Assembly: GCF_015710575.1 (NCBI RefSeq)
Contig: NZ_CP065373.1
Location: 5,642,001 to 5,706,000, forward strand
Origin: Mycolicibacterium mengxianglii
GTDB lineage: Bacteria > Actinomycetota > Actinomycetes > Mycobacteriales > Mycobacteriaceae
Length of the DNA: 64,000 nt
Direction: 5' to 3'
The notes below the pieces were generated by a model. It was not told the DNA's origin. It was given only the letters and a program-made list of their open reading frames with translations, and made no database searches. A program made the translations under genes and the position numbers. This document shows, one piece after another, positions 26,818 through 36,443 of the stretch (positions are counted from its first letter, which is position 1; each line of letters starts with the position of its first letter).

Positions 26818-28044
26818 ATGTCGAGGGTGCACCTGACCCCCGGCGCGGGCGATACCGCTGAGGTAGACCCGAGTCCCGTCCCGATGGTGGCCGGCGGCGC
26901 GTTGCTGGCGACCGCCGTCGTCCTCACCGCCCTCAACCTGCGGCCTGCTGTCACCAGCGTGGCACCGGTGCTGGGCGAGATGCGCGCCGACCTCGGTGTA
27001 TCGGCAACGTGGGCCGGCCTACTGACCACCCTGCCCGGCCTGTGCTTCGCCGCGGCAGGGCTGACTGCGCCCAGGCTCGCCCGGCGCATCGGAATCGGCC
27101 GCGTGATCTCCCTGGCCCTGGCTGCCATCACCCTTGGCCTGCTCGCGCGCACCGTCGACGGCCCTCATGTAGTGATCGCCGCAACGCTGGTGGCGTGTGC
27201 GGGCATCGCACTGGCCAACGTCCTCATCCCTGTGGTGATCAAGGGATCGTTCCCGGCACGGATCGGCCTGATGACCGGCATCTACACCGCCGCGCTCCAA
27301 GGCGGCGGGGCTCTGGGAGCGGCAGCGACACCCGGGCTCGAGGACCCGCTCGGAGGATGGCGCCCCGCGCTCGCTGCATGGGCCGCGGTGTCCTTCATCG
27401 CGCTGGTCGCGTGGCATCCCACGTCGCGACGACACGCCGGCACGTGGGCCGCGAGCACCACCCCGACCAGCGGCAAACGCTCACTGCTGCGTAATCGACT
27501 GGCCTGGACCGTCACATTGTTCTTCGGGTGCCAGTCCTTCATGGCCTACATCGTGATCGGCTGGCTACCACAGGTACTCATCGACAATGGCGTCGACAAG
27601 ACCCAGGCGGGCCTGCTCGCCGGACTCACATCCCTGATAGGCGTCCCGATCGCGCTGGTGATCGCACCGCTGGCGGCACGCAGTTCCGGGCAGAGCGCGT
27701 GGATCGTCGGGCTGGGTGCCGTGGGCCTGGTGGGCGCAGTCGGCCTGACAGTCGCCCCCGGCGCCCAACCCCTGCTGTGGAGCGCGCTGATCGGTATCGG
27801 CATGGGCGTGTTCGCGCTCGCCCTCGCGGTGATCGCCCTGCGCGCCCGCAACGCCGAGGACACCGCTCAGTTATCCGGCATGGCACAGGGATTCGGTTAC
27901 CTCATTGCCGGTATCGGCCCGTTCCTGTTCGGCCTGCTGCACGACGTCACACACGGTTGGACGGTTCCCTGGACGATGTTCGTTGCCGTCTACCTGGTGC
28001 AGATCGTCCTCGGCGCACTGGCCGGTCGTGCCCGGTACGTCTGA
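26818..28044 (+). CDS. MFS transporter, CynX/NimT-like
   Basis: 408 aa with twelve predicted helices. The start of the membrane region, ALLATAVVLTALNLRPAVTSVAPVLGEMRADLGVS, and the later VLANVLIPVVIKGSFP-type segment are characteristic of the CynX/NimT (cyanate/2-nitroimidazole) subfamily. Substrate cannot be read. The ATG at 26818 is preferred; an in-frame extension to 26731 would overlap the divergent GntR gene. Probably controlled by that regulator. Confidence 0.87.
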   Translation: MSRVHLTPGAGDTAEVDPSPVPMVAGGALLATAVVLTALNLRPAVTSVAPVLGEMRADLGVSATWAGLLTTLPGLCFAAAGLTAPRLARRIGIGRVISLALAAITLGLLARTVDGPHVVIAATLVACAGIALANVLIPVVIKGSFPARIGLMTGIYTAALQGGGALGAAATPGLEDPLGGWRPALAAWAAVSFIALVAWHPTSRRHAGTWAASTTPTSGKRSLLRNRLAWTVTLFFGCQSFMAYIVIGWLPQVLIDNGVDKTQAGLLAGLTSLIGVPIALVIAPLAARSSGQSAWIVGLGAVGLVGAVGLTVAPGAQPLLWSALIGIGMGVFALALAVIALRARNAEDTAQLSGMAQGFGYLIAGIGPFLFGLLHDVTHGWTVPWTMFVAVYLVQIVLGALAGRARYV

Positions 28045-28064
28045 CCGATAGCGACGCAGCTGCG

Positions 28065-28086
28065 CCGGGCGGGTTCACCGTCCCGG
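28065..28086 (+). terminator. Candidate terminator after the MFS gene
   Basis: Stem CCGGG-CGG / CCG-t-CCCGG with a 5-nt loop and one bulged base, 21 nt past the MFS stop. The remaining gap to 28298 shows no gene. Confidence 0.38.
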
Positions 28087-28298
28087 TGTGGATTGCCGTG
28101 CGCGCCTGGCCATCACGACCACCAACCACACGGCGGACACCAGAAAATAGAAGGCCCCGAACGCGGCATAGGGGCGCGATGTCGGCAACACTGGCCGACT
28201 GGGTGGGACCGCGCCCCTGTAGCAGGTCGACGACCCGCCGAGGGAGTTGGCTTGCCGAGGAAGTCGTGGGATACACAGCAGGTGTATGCCGTTGCGTT

Positions 28299-28913
28299 TC
28301 AGCGGGATTCCGTCATCCGCAGCCACACCACCTGGCAGGTCTGTTTGGCGTTCTCCAGGTTGTCCACTGAGACTCTGGACCCCTGGTAGAAGCTGCGTTC
28401 GATCATCCAGCACAGCGCGCGTGCAAGCGCCGGAGCGTCACCGGGCCCGTCGCCGGGAGGGACCCCCGCACGGCGCAGGACCCCGGCGATCGCCTCGATG
28501 AAGACGTCGGCAGTGTTCGTCCACAACTGATCGATCTCCGGCACGGTGGAACTGAGATCGACCGTTGCCCGCATCACCGGGCCATGCTCCCTCCACACCT
28601 TCACAGTGCGCTCCAGCGCGGTGGCGATCACCTCTTCGACAGGTGCGCTGTCGGCGAGTACCGCAGCTGACTTCTCCTGCAGCGTCTCGACCGTCCGCGC
28701 GACCAACGCAGTGACCACGTCCTGCTTCGAGGCGAAGTAGAAATACAGCGCCCCGCGGGTGAGCCCGGCCGCTTCGGCGATGCCGGCGACCGTCATGTCC
28801 GCATAGCCACGCGTAGCCAGCAATTCCTCGGCTGCGTCGAGAATCTGCCGCTCACGAAGGTCGCCCTTGCGCACGGCGGGTGCCGTCCGACGTGAGGGCC
28901 AGGACTTGGTCAC
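28299..28913 (-). CDS. TetR family transcriptional regulator
   Basis: 204 aa. HTH: RQILDAAEELLATRGYADMTVAGIAEAAGLTRGALYFYFASKQDVVTALVAR; the C-terminal half matches the EthR-like tetracyclin-repressor C-terminal type (MIERSFYQGSRV). It lies 24 nt downstream of the SDR gene on the same strand and is probably co-transcribed with it, giving a feedback circuit on the operator at 29856-29891. Confidence 0.88.
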   Translation of the reverse strand: MTKSWPSRRTAPAVRKGDLRERQILDAAEELLATRGYADMTVAGIAEAAGLTRGALYFYFASKQDVVTALVARTVETLQEKSAAVLADSAPVEEVIATALERTVKVWREHGPVMRATVDLSSTVPEIDQLWTNTADVFIEAIAGVLRRAGVPPGDGPGDAPALARALCWMIERSFYQGSRVSVDNLENAKQTCQVVWLRMTESR

Positions 28914-28937
28914 CGTTCCCAGCCTAGCTCAGCGCCA

Positions 28938-29789
28938 TCAGTTGGTGGCCAACTGTGCACCGTCAGCGAAATCCGTACTGCGCGAAAGGGTTTCCCACTG
29001 ACGAATTTCCTCATCGACCGCAGCCCGCGCAGTGCCGATCAACCTGAGCGCATCCGAGCCCAGAACGAGGTGTGCCGGCGGTTCCGCCTCATCCAGTATT
29101 GCCAGCACCGCTTCGGCTGCCTTCACGGGGTTGCCCAGCTGATTGCCGCTGGCCTTTACGCGTGCGGCGCGGATGGGTTCGAACAACTCGTCGTAATCAG
29201 CGATGGAACGCTGGGCGCGTGTCATCGACCGACCGGCCCAGTCGGTGCGGAAGGAACCCGGTTCGATTGCCGTGACATGGACACCGAACGAGGCGACTTC
29301 CTTGCGCAGGCTCTCCAGCAGACCCTCCACAGCGAACTTGCTCGCACAGTAGGCCGACATCCCGGGAACCGCCATCAGGCCCGCCATGGACGTCACCACC
29401 ATCAGGTGACCGGCACGTCGCTGCCGCATGTAGGGCAGCGCCGCCTGCAAGGTCGCGGCGACACCAAAGACGTTGGTGGCGAACTGCGCACGCACCTCCG
29501 ACAACGGCGTCTCCTCGAAGATGCCTTCGACGCCGTAGCCCGCATTGGCGATCACGATGTCGATGGCCCCAACGCTCGCTTCCACGTCGGCCACCGTGCG
29601 GACCACCGCAGCATCATCGGTCACGTCGAGTAGCCGGGCGTGGGCGCGTCCCGGCGAGAGTGACTCGAACGTCGCAACGTCCTCGGGCTTGCGCACCGTG
29701 CCCACCACTTGATGTCCGGCGTCCAGTGCTCCGACCGCGAACGCGCGGCCCAGACCGCTACTCACGCCAGTGATGAAAAAGGTCTTCAT
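28938..29789 (-). CDS. Classical short-chain dehydrogenase/reductase
   Basis: 283 aa. Cofactor motif TGVSSGLGRAFA, structural NAG (IANAGYG), catalytic Ser in VTSMAGL and YCASK. Belongs to the same subgroup as the SDR at 47689 (shared NAGYG, EPG, RTDWAG/RTEWAG and LVLGSDAL/LLLGSDAL motifs). Reduces or oxidises an unknown alcohol or ketone. Operon with a TetR gene downstream. Confidence 0.9.
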   Translation of the reverse strand: MKTFFITGVSSGLGRAFAVGALDAGHQVVGTVRKPEDVATFESLSPGRAHARLLDVTDDAAVVRTVADVEASVGAIDIVIANAGYGVEGIFEETPLSEVRAQFATNVFGVAATLQAALPYMRQRRAGHLMVVTSMAGLMAVPGMSAYCASKFAVEGLLESLRKEVASFGVHVTAIEPGSFRTDWAGRSMTRAQRSIADYDELFEPIRAARVKASGNQLGNPVKAAEAVLAILDEAEPPAHLVLGSDALRLIGTARAAVDEEIRQWETLSRSTDFADGAQLATN

Positions 29790-30119
29790 GGTTCCTCCAG
29801 GTTCGGTAAAGCCACGTGGCGTTCAACCGCCGACGCGTAATCCACATGTTTCACTAATCGACATGGTGTCGATTTTATTCGACGTACCGTCAAGTTAACA
29901 CCGGTTGATGCTTCCTCGCAACGTCACCAACGGATTCCGCCCCAGACACGAGGGACGGAGACCACCAATCCCCCGTGCGGCGCCGCAGTCGTTGCCGCGG
30001 CCTGATCCATCCTCCAGCGGTTGACCCCGGCCGGATTCGAGGCAATCATGACCACGTCGGCGACTCAGCCCCCCAACCGATACGTCCACTGCCGGTGCGG
30101 CACGCACCCGAGGAGAGTT
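29790..30119. other. 330-bp divergent intergenic region
   Basis: Between the SDR start and the ABM monooxygenase start. It contains the paired dyads at 29856-29891. The rest shows no gene; an in-frame extension of the monooxygenase to 30021 lacks an RBS. Confidence 0.5.
29856..29891. promoter_or_regulatory. Paired candidate TetR operators
   Basis: First site: perfect 8-bp arms AATCGACA/TGTCGATT around TGG (29856-29874). Second: GACG-tac-CGTC (29881-29891), the same 3-bp-centre layout. Centres are 21 bp apart, two helical turns. They are 67 bp upstream of the SDR-TetR operon. Confidence 0.62.
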
Positions 30120-30452
30120 ATGCCCGAGATGATGCCTCCGATCAACAACGGAGAACTCTTCATGTGCAACACATTGACCATCCGGCCCGAATGCCGGCTG
30201 GAGTACCTGCGGGAATTACAGACGGTGCTCCCCCAGGCGAAGGCGCTACCCGGGTGTCTGCTACTCGAATGCGGCGAAAAGATCGATGCCCCCGGCACTT
30301 TCATTCTCACTGAGCGTTGGCGAAGCGGCAATGAGTATGTCAACGAGTACCTGACGCTGCCCTTCTATCAGGAATATCTCGCCAAGACCGAGGCCATGTA
30401 CGAGGGTCCCCGCGATGTGGCCGTGCTGTCCTCCGTCGAGACGATGAGCTGA
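30120..30452 (+). CDS. Antibiotic biosynthesis monooxygenase (ABM)-domain protein
   Basis: 110 aa. Dimeric ferredoxin-like fold pattern: LTIRPECRLEYLRELQTVLPQAKALPGCLLLECGEKIDAPGTFILTERW followed by LPFYQEYLAK. Similar small proteins are cofactor-free quinol monooxygenases or haem-degrading enzymes; activity not assignable. The ATG at 30120 has GAGGAGA immediately upstream. Single gene, divergent from the SDR operon. Confidence 0.77.
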   Translation: MPEMMPPINNGELFMCNTLTIRPECRLEYLRELQTVLPQAKALPGCLLLECGEKIDAPGTFILTERWRSGNEYVNEYLTLPFYQEYLAKTEAMYEGPRDVAVLSSVETMS

Positions 30453-30520
30453 ACCCGCCTGCTGCGCATAGGCCGGGGATCGGCGGTGATCGCAAAGCTC
30501 GACCTGCGACTCAACTCCCA

Positions 30521-30553
30521 TTTCTGTCTCGTTGCTGTGAGCACCGACAGAAA
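30521..30553 (+). terminator. Nested hairpin after the ABM gene
   Basis: Outer perfect 8-bp stem TTTCTGTC/GACAGAAA enclosing an inner TGCT-gtg-AGCA hairpin, 68 nt past the ABM stop and 85 nt before the next start. Terminator or operator; the A/T-rich outer stem is unusual here. Confidence 0.4.
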
Positions 30554-30638
30554 TACTTAGATCAGGTAGCGTTTCAAAGGGCGTGTCCGCGTGCACTCCC
30601 GATGCGCTACAAGGTCGACGGAGCAAAGGAGCGGCAGA

Positions 30639-31106
30639 GTGAATCTCGGTCCGTGGGGCGATCTCACCATCCTCGCCGCCGTGATGGAAATGGTCTTCGC
30701 CACTTGCGTATTCGTGTATATCAGTCGGCTGGAGAACAGGACCTCACATCCCTTGGGTGAAAAGGTAGGCGCCCATAAAGCGGTGCTGGCCAAACTCCGC
30801 AAGCGCGAACCGATGTCGCGAGAAGAGATGGACTATGCGACCGAATTGGTTGCTGACGCTCGGTCACCTCTGGCGTACGCGATACCCGCCGCACTGTTCA
30901 CCATCGGATTCTTCTACGTGGTCGGTTGCCTCTTTGTGCTCCACCTTCATGGCGGCAATCCCTCTTTCAGGACGTTCATCGGTGGCATTCCCATGCTGAC
31001 CTCCATGAACATGGCCGCTCAGCTCCGCAGGGTCGCGCGGTTGACCAGAAACCTGCAGGACGTGCCGGAGTTGCAGCCGCACGAAGGAGCTCTCCGGATT
31101 TCCTAG
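30639..31106 (+). CDS. Small membrane protein of unknown function
   Basis: 155 aa from GTG at 30639, with AAGGAG about 7 nt upstream. Two or three hydrophobic segments (ILAAVMEMVFATCVFVYIS near the N-terminus; YAIPAALFTIGFFYVVGCLFVLHL in the middle; a weaker one near FIGGIPMLTSMNMAA) separated by a charged cytoplasm-type loop. No family recognised. Convergent with the MmpL gene. Confidence 0.65.
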   Translation: MNLGPWGDLTILAAVMEMVFATCVFVYISRLENRTSHPLGEKVGAHKAVLAKLRKREPMSREEMDYATELVADARSPLAYAIPAALFTIGFFYVVGCLFVLHLHGGNPSFRTFIGGIPMLTSMNMAAQLRRVARLTRNLQDVPELQPHEGALRIS

Positions 31107-31143
31107 TCCACGGTTGCCGACAGTGGGCGTCGATTCGCGATCG

Positions 31144-34035
31144 TCAGATTCCAGAGCGCTTCTGCGACTCGGTAATCGGGTCGCCGTCCTCCCACAGAAG
31201 TAACTGCCGGCCGGATTGACCTGAACGGTAGGGCTGAGACGTTCGACGGGCGGGGCGCGGACGCACGTTCAGTGGCCACCAGAACCAGCGACCGAGCAGT
31301 GCGGCGACGGCCGGCGTCATGAAAGAACGCACGATCAACGTGTCGAACAGCAGGCCGAGGGCGATCGTGGTGCCGATCTGACCGAGAATCCTCAAGTCAG
31401 CGAACAGGAATGAGGCCATCGTGGCGGCGAACACCAATCCCGCTGCCGTCACCACCGCGCCGGAGCCGGCCATCGCCCGGATGATGCCGGTATTCAAGCC
31501 GGCACCGATCTCCTCTTTGAACCGGGAGATCAGCAGCAGGTTGTAGTCAGATCCCACCGCCAGCAGCAGGATCACGGCCAGCGCCAACACAATCCAGTAC
31601 AGCTCGATACCGAAGATGTCCTGCCATATCAGCACCGAGAGCCCGAACGAGGCACCCAATGACAGCGCCACGGTGCCCACGATGACGATCGCGGCGACGA
31701 TACTTCGGGTGATGAACATCATGACCAGCAGAATCAGGCAGAGCGCTGCGATGCCGGCGATCATGAGATCGTATTTGGCTCCGTCCTGGATGTCCTTGTA
31801 GGTGGCAGCAGTGCCGGCGATGAAGATCTTGGACCCGGCCAGAGGTGTGCCTTTGACGGCTTCCTGCGCTGCATGCCTGATGGCGTCGATGTGGGAAATG
31901 CCCTCAGGTGTAGCGGGATCCCCATCGTGGGTGATGATGAGGCGGGCGGCCTTCCCGTCCGGTGACAGGAACAGCTTGAGTCCGCGCTGGAACTCCGGAT
32001 TGGTGAACGCCTCCGGAGGTAGATAGAACGAATCATCGGTTTTCGACGCGTCGTAAGCCTGCCCCAGGGCAGTCGAGTTTTGCAGTGCCGCCTCGGTTTG
32101 GTCGTTGATACCCGAGGTGGTCGCGTAGTTGGTCAGCGTCAGATCGCGGTTGGCCTGCTGACTGGCGATCTGCGGTGGAATCAGGGCGAGCAGCTTCGGC
32201 TGCAGCGCATCCAATTTGGCGATGCTGCCGGCGACATCGGCCAGTTGGCCGGTCAGCTCATTGATACCGTCGAGCGCGTCGAAGAGCGATCGTAGAGCGG
32301 CACAGATCGGGATGTCGAAACAGTGTGGCTCCCAGTAAAAATAGTTGCGCAGCGGACGGAAGAAGTCGTCGAAGTTCGCGATCTTGTCACGCAGGTCCTG
32401 GGCGGTGGCAACAGTGTTCTGGAATGCTCTGGTCTGCTCATCGGTGACGGCACTGGACTCTTGTTGCAACGCATACTGCTGCCGCAGAACGTCTATCGAG
32501 TTGTTGATCACGTCCACCTGTTTGAGCAGGTCGGCGCCTCGGGCCTGCTGAAAGGGCAGGTTGTTGATCTGGGAGGCACTGCTGGTGCTGATCTGGAACG
32601 GTATCGACGTGTGGTCGAGGGGCGTTCCGAGCGGCCGGGTGATCGACTGCACCTGCGCGATGCCATCGGTGTGGAAGACCGCCTTGGCGACGCGTTCGAG
32701 CAGGATCATGTCGGTGGAATTGCGCAGATCGTGGTCGGCTTCGACCATCAAGAGTTCGGGGTTGAGCCGGGCCTGCGAGAAGTGGCGTTCCGCGGCGGTG
32801 TAACCGACATTGGCCGGTGCACTGGCGGGCAGGTAGGGCCGTGCGTCGTAGCTCGTCGTGTATCTGGGCAGGGCGAGCAACCCGATGAGGGCGATCGCGA
32901 TCGTCGCCACCAGGATGGGCCCGGGCCAGCGGACGATGGCGGTACCGATACGCCGCCACCCCTGGGTACGCATGGGCCGGCTGGGTTCGAACAATCCGAA
33001 GTGGCGACCGATGGTCAGCAAGGCCGGCGCGAGGGTCAGGGCTGCCACTACCGCCACAAGGACACCGATGCCGGCGGGGACGCCGAGGCTCTGGAAATAG
33101 GGAAGGCGGGTGAAGGTCAGACACAACACCGCCCCGGCGATCGTGAGGCCCGAACCCAGAATGATGTGCGCGGTTCCGTGGTACATCGTGGTGAAGGCGG
33201 AGACGCGGTCCTGCCCGGTGTAACGCGCTTCGTGGAAACGGCCGAGAATGAAGATCGCGTAGTCGGTTCCGGCAGCGATGACCAGTAGCGTCAGGAGATT
33301 GGTCGAATACGTTGAGAGCTCGATGATGCCGGCGTTGGCCAGCACGGCGACGACGCCACGAGATGCGGTCAACTCGATCATCACCGTGAAGATCACGAGG
33401 AACACCGTCGTGAGACGACGGTAGAGCCAAAGCAGCATCAGTGCGATCACACCGAGGGTGATCAAGGTGGTTTTCAGGGTCCCCTGGCGGCCCACCTCGA
33501 ACTGATCGGTGACCAGGGGCGCGGCGCCGGTGACGTATGCCTTGATTCCCGGGGGCGGCGGAGTCTTATCGACGATGTCACGTACCGATTCAACAGACTC
33601 ATTGGCCAACGACTCGCCTTGGTTGCCGGCGAGATAGAGCTGCACCAGGGCTGCCTTGCCGTCGGCACTCTGCGAGCCGGCCGCAGTCAGAGGATCGCCC
33701 CAGAAATTCTGAATGTGCTCTACGTGGCGAGTGTCCTCGGAGAGCTTCTGAACCAGGCCGTCGTAGTAGTGGTGGGCGTCGGCGCCGAGCGGCTGGTCAC
33801 CCTCCAGGACGATCATCGCCGAACTGTCGGAATCGAACTCGTCGAACACCTTGCCGATGCGCTTACTCGCCTGCAGCGACGGTGAATCCTGCGGGCTCAG
33901 CGACACATTGTGCGCCTCGGCAACGGTCTCCAGCTGTGGCACGAAGACATTGGTCACAACGGCCAGGCCCAGCCAGAACAACGCGATGAGCACCGAGAAC
34001 CGCCGGATGAAGTCCGGAATACGCTGGCTACTCAT
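31144..34035 (-). CDS. RND-family exporter MmpL (MmpL4/MmpL5 type)
   Basis: 963 aa, the size of MmpL4/5. Two homologous membrane halves, each carrying the proton-relay Asp-Tyr pair in TM4-like helices ([10 protein letters not shown] and [10 protein letters not shown]). A long soluble region between them (about 480-640) is rich in Gln/Asp heptad-like sequence, matching the coiled-coil insertion of the MmpL4/5 subgroup. These export siderophores or act in drug efflux. Overlaps the MmpS gene by 4 nt. No MmpR5-type regulator is adjacent. Confidence 0.94.
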   Translation of the reverse strand: MSSQRIPDFIRRFSVLIALFWLGLAVVTNVFVPQLETVAEAHNVSLSPQDSPSLQASKRIGKVFDEFDSDSSAMIVLEGDQPLGADAHHYYDGLVQKLSEDTRHVEHIQNFWGDPLTAAGSQSADGKAALVQLYLAGNQGESLANESVESVRDIVDKTPPPPGIKAYVTGAAPLVTDQFEVGRQGTLKTTLITLGVIALMLLWLYRRLTTVFLVIFTVMIELTASRGVVAVLANAGIIELSTYSTNLLTLLVIAAGTDYAIFILGRFHEARYTGQDRVSAFTTMYHGTAHIILGSGLTIAGAVLCLTFTRLPYFQSLGVPAGIGVLVAVVAALTLAPALLTIGRHFGLFEPSRPMRTQGWRRIGTAIVRWPGPILVATIAIALIGLLALPRYTTSYDARPYLPASAPANVGYTAAERHFSQARLNPELLMVEADHDLRNSTDMILLERVAKAVFHTDGIAQVQSITRPLGTPLDHTSIPFQISTSSASQINNLPFQQARGADLLKQVDVINNSIDVLRQQYALQQESSAVTDEQTRAFQNTVATAQDLRDKIANFDDFFRPLRNYFYWEPHCFDIPICAALRSLFDALDGINELTGQLADVAGSIAKLDALQPKLLALIPPQIASQQANRDLTLTNYATTSGINDQTEAALQNSTALGQAYDASKTDDSFYLPPEAFTNPEFQRGLKLFLSPDGKAARLIITHDGDPATPEGISHIDAIRHAAQEAVKGTPLAGSKIFIAGTAATYKDIQDGAKYDLMIAGIAALCLILLVMMFITRSIVAAIVIVGTVALSLGASFGLSVLIWQDIFGIELYWIVLALAVILLLAVGSDYNLLLISRFKEEIGAGLNTGIIRAMAGSGAVVTAAGLVFAATMASFLFADLRILGQIGTTIALGLLFDTLIVRSFMTPAVAALLGRWFWWPLNVRPRPARRTSQPYRSGQSGRQLLLWEDGDPITESQKRSGI

Positions 34036-34478
34036 CCTGATTTGTCCAGGCAGTAGGTGAAGGCGTTCAAGTTGTTCACCGATCTTTCGTCCTTCACCAC
34101 GTCGTCAATCTTTATTCGGCATCCGATCGAGTCGCTGTTGCCCTGGGCGGCGACGTTGACGAACACCGCCGGCTGGGTGGTGGTCGTGTCGTAGGCCCAG
34201 GGCAGCGTGGCGCCGTCAGCGCGCTGCGGCTGAGCATTGACGTCCAGGTAGGTGATGGTCGCCACCGTGCCCGGCGGGCCAAAGACCTCCAGCACTACGT
34301 GTTTGGGGTTGAACGGAACTATGTCGTTCTCGGAGCCGCTGGGTGTCGAGGTGACGTCCTGCGACGCGAAGACGCCGTGCAACCGATACACCGCGAATCC
34401 GGCCACCGCGAGCACAACTACAGCCACCAACAGCATCCAGTGTTGCCCGGCCCGCCGCCCGATCGAAACCCGCTGCAT
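34032..34478 (-). CDS. MmpS membrane-anchored accessory protein
   Basis: About 148 aa. One N-terminal helix ([19 protein letters not shown]) followed by an extracytoplasmic beta-sandwich with [24 protein letters not shown] and the two C-terminal cysteines ([10 protein letters not shown] ... YCLDKSG) seen in MmpS4/5. Works with MmpL in substrate export. Start at 34478 or at the ATG 15 nt upstream (34493). Confidence 0.92.
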   Translation of the reverse strand: MQRVSIGRRAGQHWMLLVAVVVLAVAGFAVYRLHGVFASQDVTSTPSGSENDIVPFNPKHVVLEVFGPPGTVATITYLDVNAQPQRADGATLPWAYDTTTTQPAVFVNVAAQGNSDSIGCRIKIDDVVKDERSVNNLNAFTYCLDKSG

Positions 34479-34754
34479 CCGTAACCCTTTCATGAGCGGC
34501 GACAGGCGCGGACGTGGAAGTTCTCATAGAGAAGCTAATCAACCCGAATGACGGTACGACACAGGACCGGACTCCACAACACGAGATTGACCGGGCCGCT
34601 GATTATGGCGAAGTAGAACGTGAGTCGAACTGTCCTTATTCACAGCAACTTCGGAGCTTTCCCCACTGGCACGACAGACACGGCCCTGGTAGTTCCAGCT
34701 GGGCTGGCCCCGCGTCGCGAGCAGTCGGTACCGAAGGCGACTACCGTCGGCCGC

Positions 34755-35219
34755 GTGGACATCCGCGCACCCCGGCGGGCGACCCCAGCCGACGTACCCG
34801 CCATCACGTCGCTCGTCGCCGCCGCATTCGGCAAGTACATCGAGCGCATCGGAAAGCCCCCGGCGCCGATGCTGGCGGACTACGCCGCACTCCTCGACGA
34901 CGCCCGGGTCTGGGTTCTGGCCGAAGACGACGCGCTGATCGGAGTGCTCGTCACCATGGCCCGCGACGATCATCTCTACCTCGATACCGTCGCAGTCGCG
35001 CCGGCCGCCGCGGGCGCGGGCTACGGCCGCATCCTCCTCGACCACGCCGAGCGCGATGCCCGGGAACTGGGCTTCGACGAAGTACGACTCTGCACCAACG
35101 AGGCCATGACGGAGAACCTGTCCTACTATCCGCGGCGCGGTTACCACGAGACGGCGCGCCGCGTCGAGGACGGCTATCGGCGGGTCTTCTTCTCCAAGGG
35201 ACCACTGCGGCCCGCCTAG
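34755..35219 (+). CDS. GNAT family N-acetyltransferase
   Basis: About 154 aa. Acetyl-CoA binding motif A reads VAVAPAAAGAGYGRILLDHAERDARELGF, followed by VRLCTNEAMTENLSYYPRRGYHE, both typical of GNATs. The acceptor is unknown. The GTG at 34755 begins directly before the family sequence VDIRAPRRATPADVPAI but lacks a clear RBS; an in-frame GTG at 34620 would add 45 residues of no recognisable character. Confidence 0.8.
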   Translation: MDIRAPRRATPADVPAITSLVAAAFGKYIERIGKPPAPMLADYAALLDDARVWVLAEDDALIGVLVTMARDDHLYLDTVAVAPAAAGAGYGRILLDHAERDARELGFDEVRLCTNEAMTENLSYYPRRGYHETARRVEDGYRRVFFSKGPLRPA

Positions 35220-35366
35220 CCAACGGCCCTCTCCTGCGAATGCGGTCTCGAGCAAATATCGCAGGTACCCGGTGTGAACCGGTGGGAGTCATTATGCTCC
35301 GACCCATCAAGGCATTTCGGGTGCCCGGCTGTGCAGACACCTGCCGAGTACCGGACATGCTGACGA

Positions 35367-35384
35367 TGTGCACGCAGGTGCACA
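35367..35384. promoter_or_regulatory. Candidate operator TGTGCAC-N4-GTGCACA
   Basis: Perfect 7-bp inverted repeat 26 bp upstream of the alpha/beta hydrolase start. A second, weaker dyad CCGGT-gtga-ACCGG lies at 35269-35282 and could instead end the GNAT transcript. Confidence 0.4.
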
Positions 35385-35409
35385 CAACTAACGAAGAGGT
35401 GCCGTTCCG

Positions 35410-36438
35410 ATGGATGAGTTCCCACAAGACTACGAAATCTTCGATCTCGGCGATGTGACGCTGCAGCACGGTGCGACGTTGCGCGGCGCCAAGCTCGCGT
35501 ACAAGACCTATGGCGAACTGAACGCTGACAAGACCAACGCGATCGTGTTCCCCACCTGGTATTCCGGACGCCACTGGGACAACGAATGGCTGATCGGCGA
35601 CGGAATGGCCCTGGACCCGGCCAAGTACTTCATCATCGTCCCGAACATGCTGGGCAACGGGCTCTCATCGTCGCCGTCGAATACCCCACCGCCCTACGAC
35701 GCCGCACGCTTCCCGCACGTCACTTTCTACGATCAGGTCGAGCAGCAACACAAGCTCGTCACGTCATTCGGGATCGAGACCCTTCCCCTCGTGACCGGCT
35801 GGTCGATGGGCGCCGGGCAGACCTATCAGTGGGCCGTCAGCTACCCGGACATGGTTCAGCGCGCCTTGCCATTCTGCGGTTCGTCCAAGACCAGCGAGCA
35901 CAACATCGTGTTTCTCGAGGGCGTCAAGTCGGCGCTGACTGCGGACGCGGCATTCAAGGAAGGCTGGTACACCGAGAAGCCGGTCAAAGGCCTGCGTGCA
36001 GCCGCGCGCGTCTACGCGGGGTGGGGGTTCTCGCAGGCGTTCTACTGGCGGCAGGAGTACCAGAAGATGGGTTACTCCTCCCTGGAGGACTTCCTCGTCG
36101 GTTTCTGGGAGGGGTTCTTCCTCGACCGCCGTGACCCGAACAACCTGCTGACGATGCTGTGGACCTGGCAGAACGGCAATGTCGGGGCCACGCCCGGCCG
36201 TGGTTTCAACGGTGACCAGGTCGCGGCGCTGAAGACCATCAAGGCCAAGATGACCGTGGCGCCGGCCGAGAAGGACCTCTACTTCCCGCCCGAGGACGAG
36301 GAGTTCGCGGTCAGCCACATTCCCAATGCCGAGTTGCGGGTGATTCCCGGCGTATACGGTCATTTCGCGGGCGGCGACGCCAACCCCGAGGACAACAAGT
36401 TCATCGACAACCTTCTCAAGGAACTGCTCGCGAGCTGA
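35410..36438 (+). CDS. Alpha/beta hydrolase, homoserine O-acetyltransferase-like
   Basis: 342 aa. Resembles the MetX-like acyltransferase/hydrolase family: GATLRGAKLAYKTYGELNADKTNAIVFPTWYSG, nucleophile Ser132 in GWSMGAGQ, YQWAVSYPDMV, Asp in the APAEKDLYFPPED strand and His in GHFAGG. MetX proper has a GGSMGGMQ elbow; the GWSMGAGQ form is common in hydrolases of unknown role. RBS GAAGAGG upstream. Monocistronic. Confidence 0.83.
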   Translation: MDEFPQDYEIFDLGDVTLQHGATLRGAKLAYKTYGELNADKTNAIVFPTWYSGRHWDNEWLIGDGMALDPAKYFIIVPNMLGNGLSSSPSNTPPPYDAARFPHVTFYDQVEQQHKLVTSFGIETLPLVTGWSMGAGQTYQWAVSYPDMVQRALPFCGSSKTSEHNIVFLEGVKSALTADAAFKEGWYTEKPVKGLRAAARVYAGWGFSQAFYWRQEYQKMGYSSLEDFLVGFWEGFFLDRRDPNNLLTMLWTWQNGNVGATPGRGFNGDQVAALKTIKAKMTVAPAEKDLYFPPEDEEFAVSHIPNAELRVIPGVYGHFAGGDANPEDNKFIDNLLKELLAS

Positions 36439-36443
36439 GTACG

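Noticed and set aside
26818..28044. Naming the MFS protein a cyanate transporter
   Set aside because: No cyanase or carbonic anhydrase gene nearby; only subfamily resemblance is visible.
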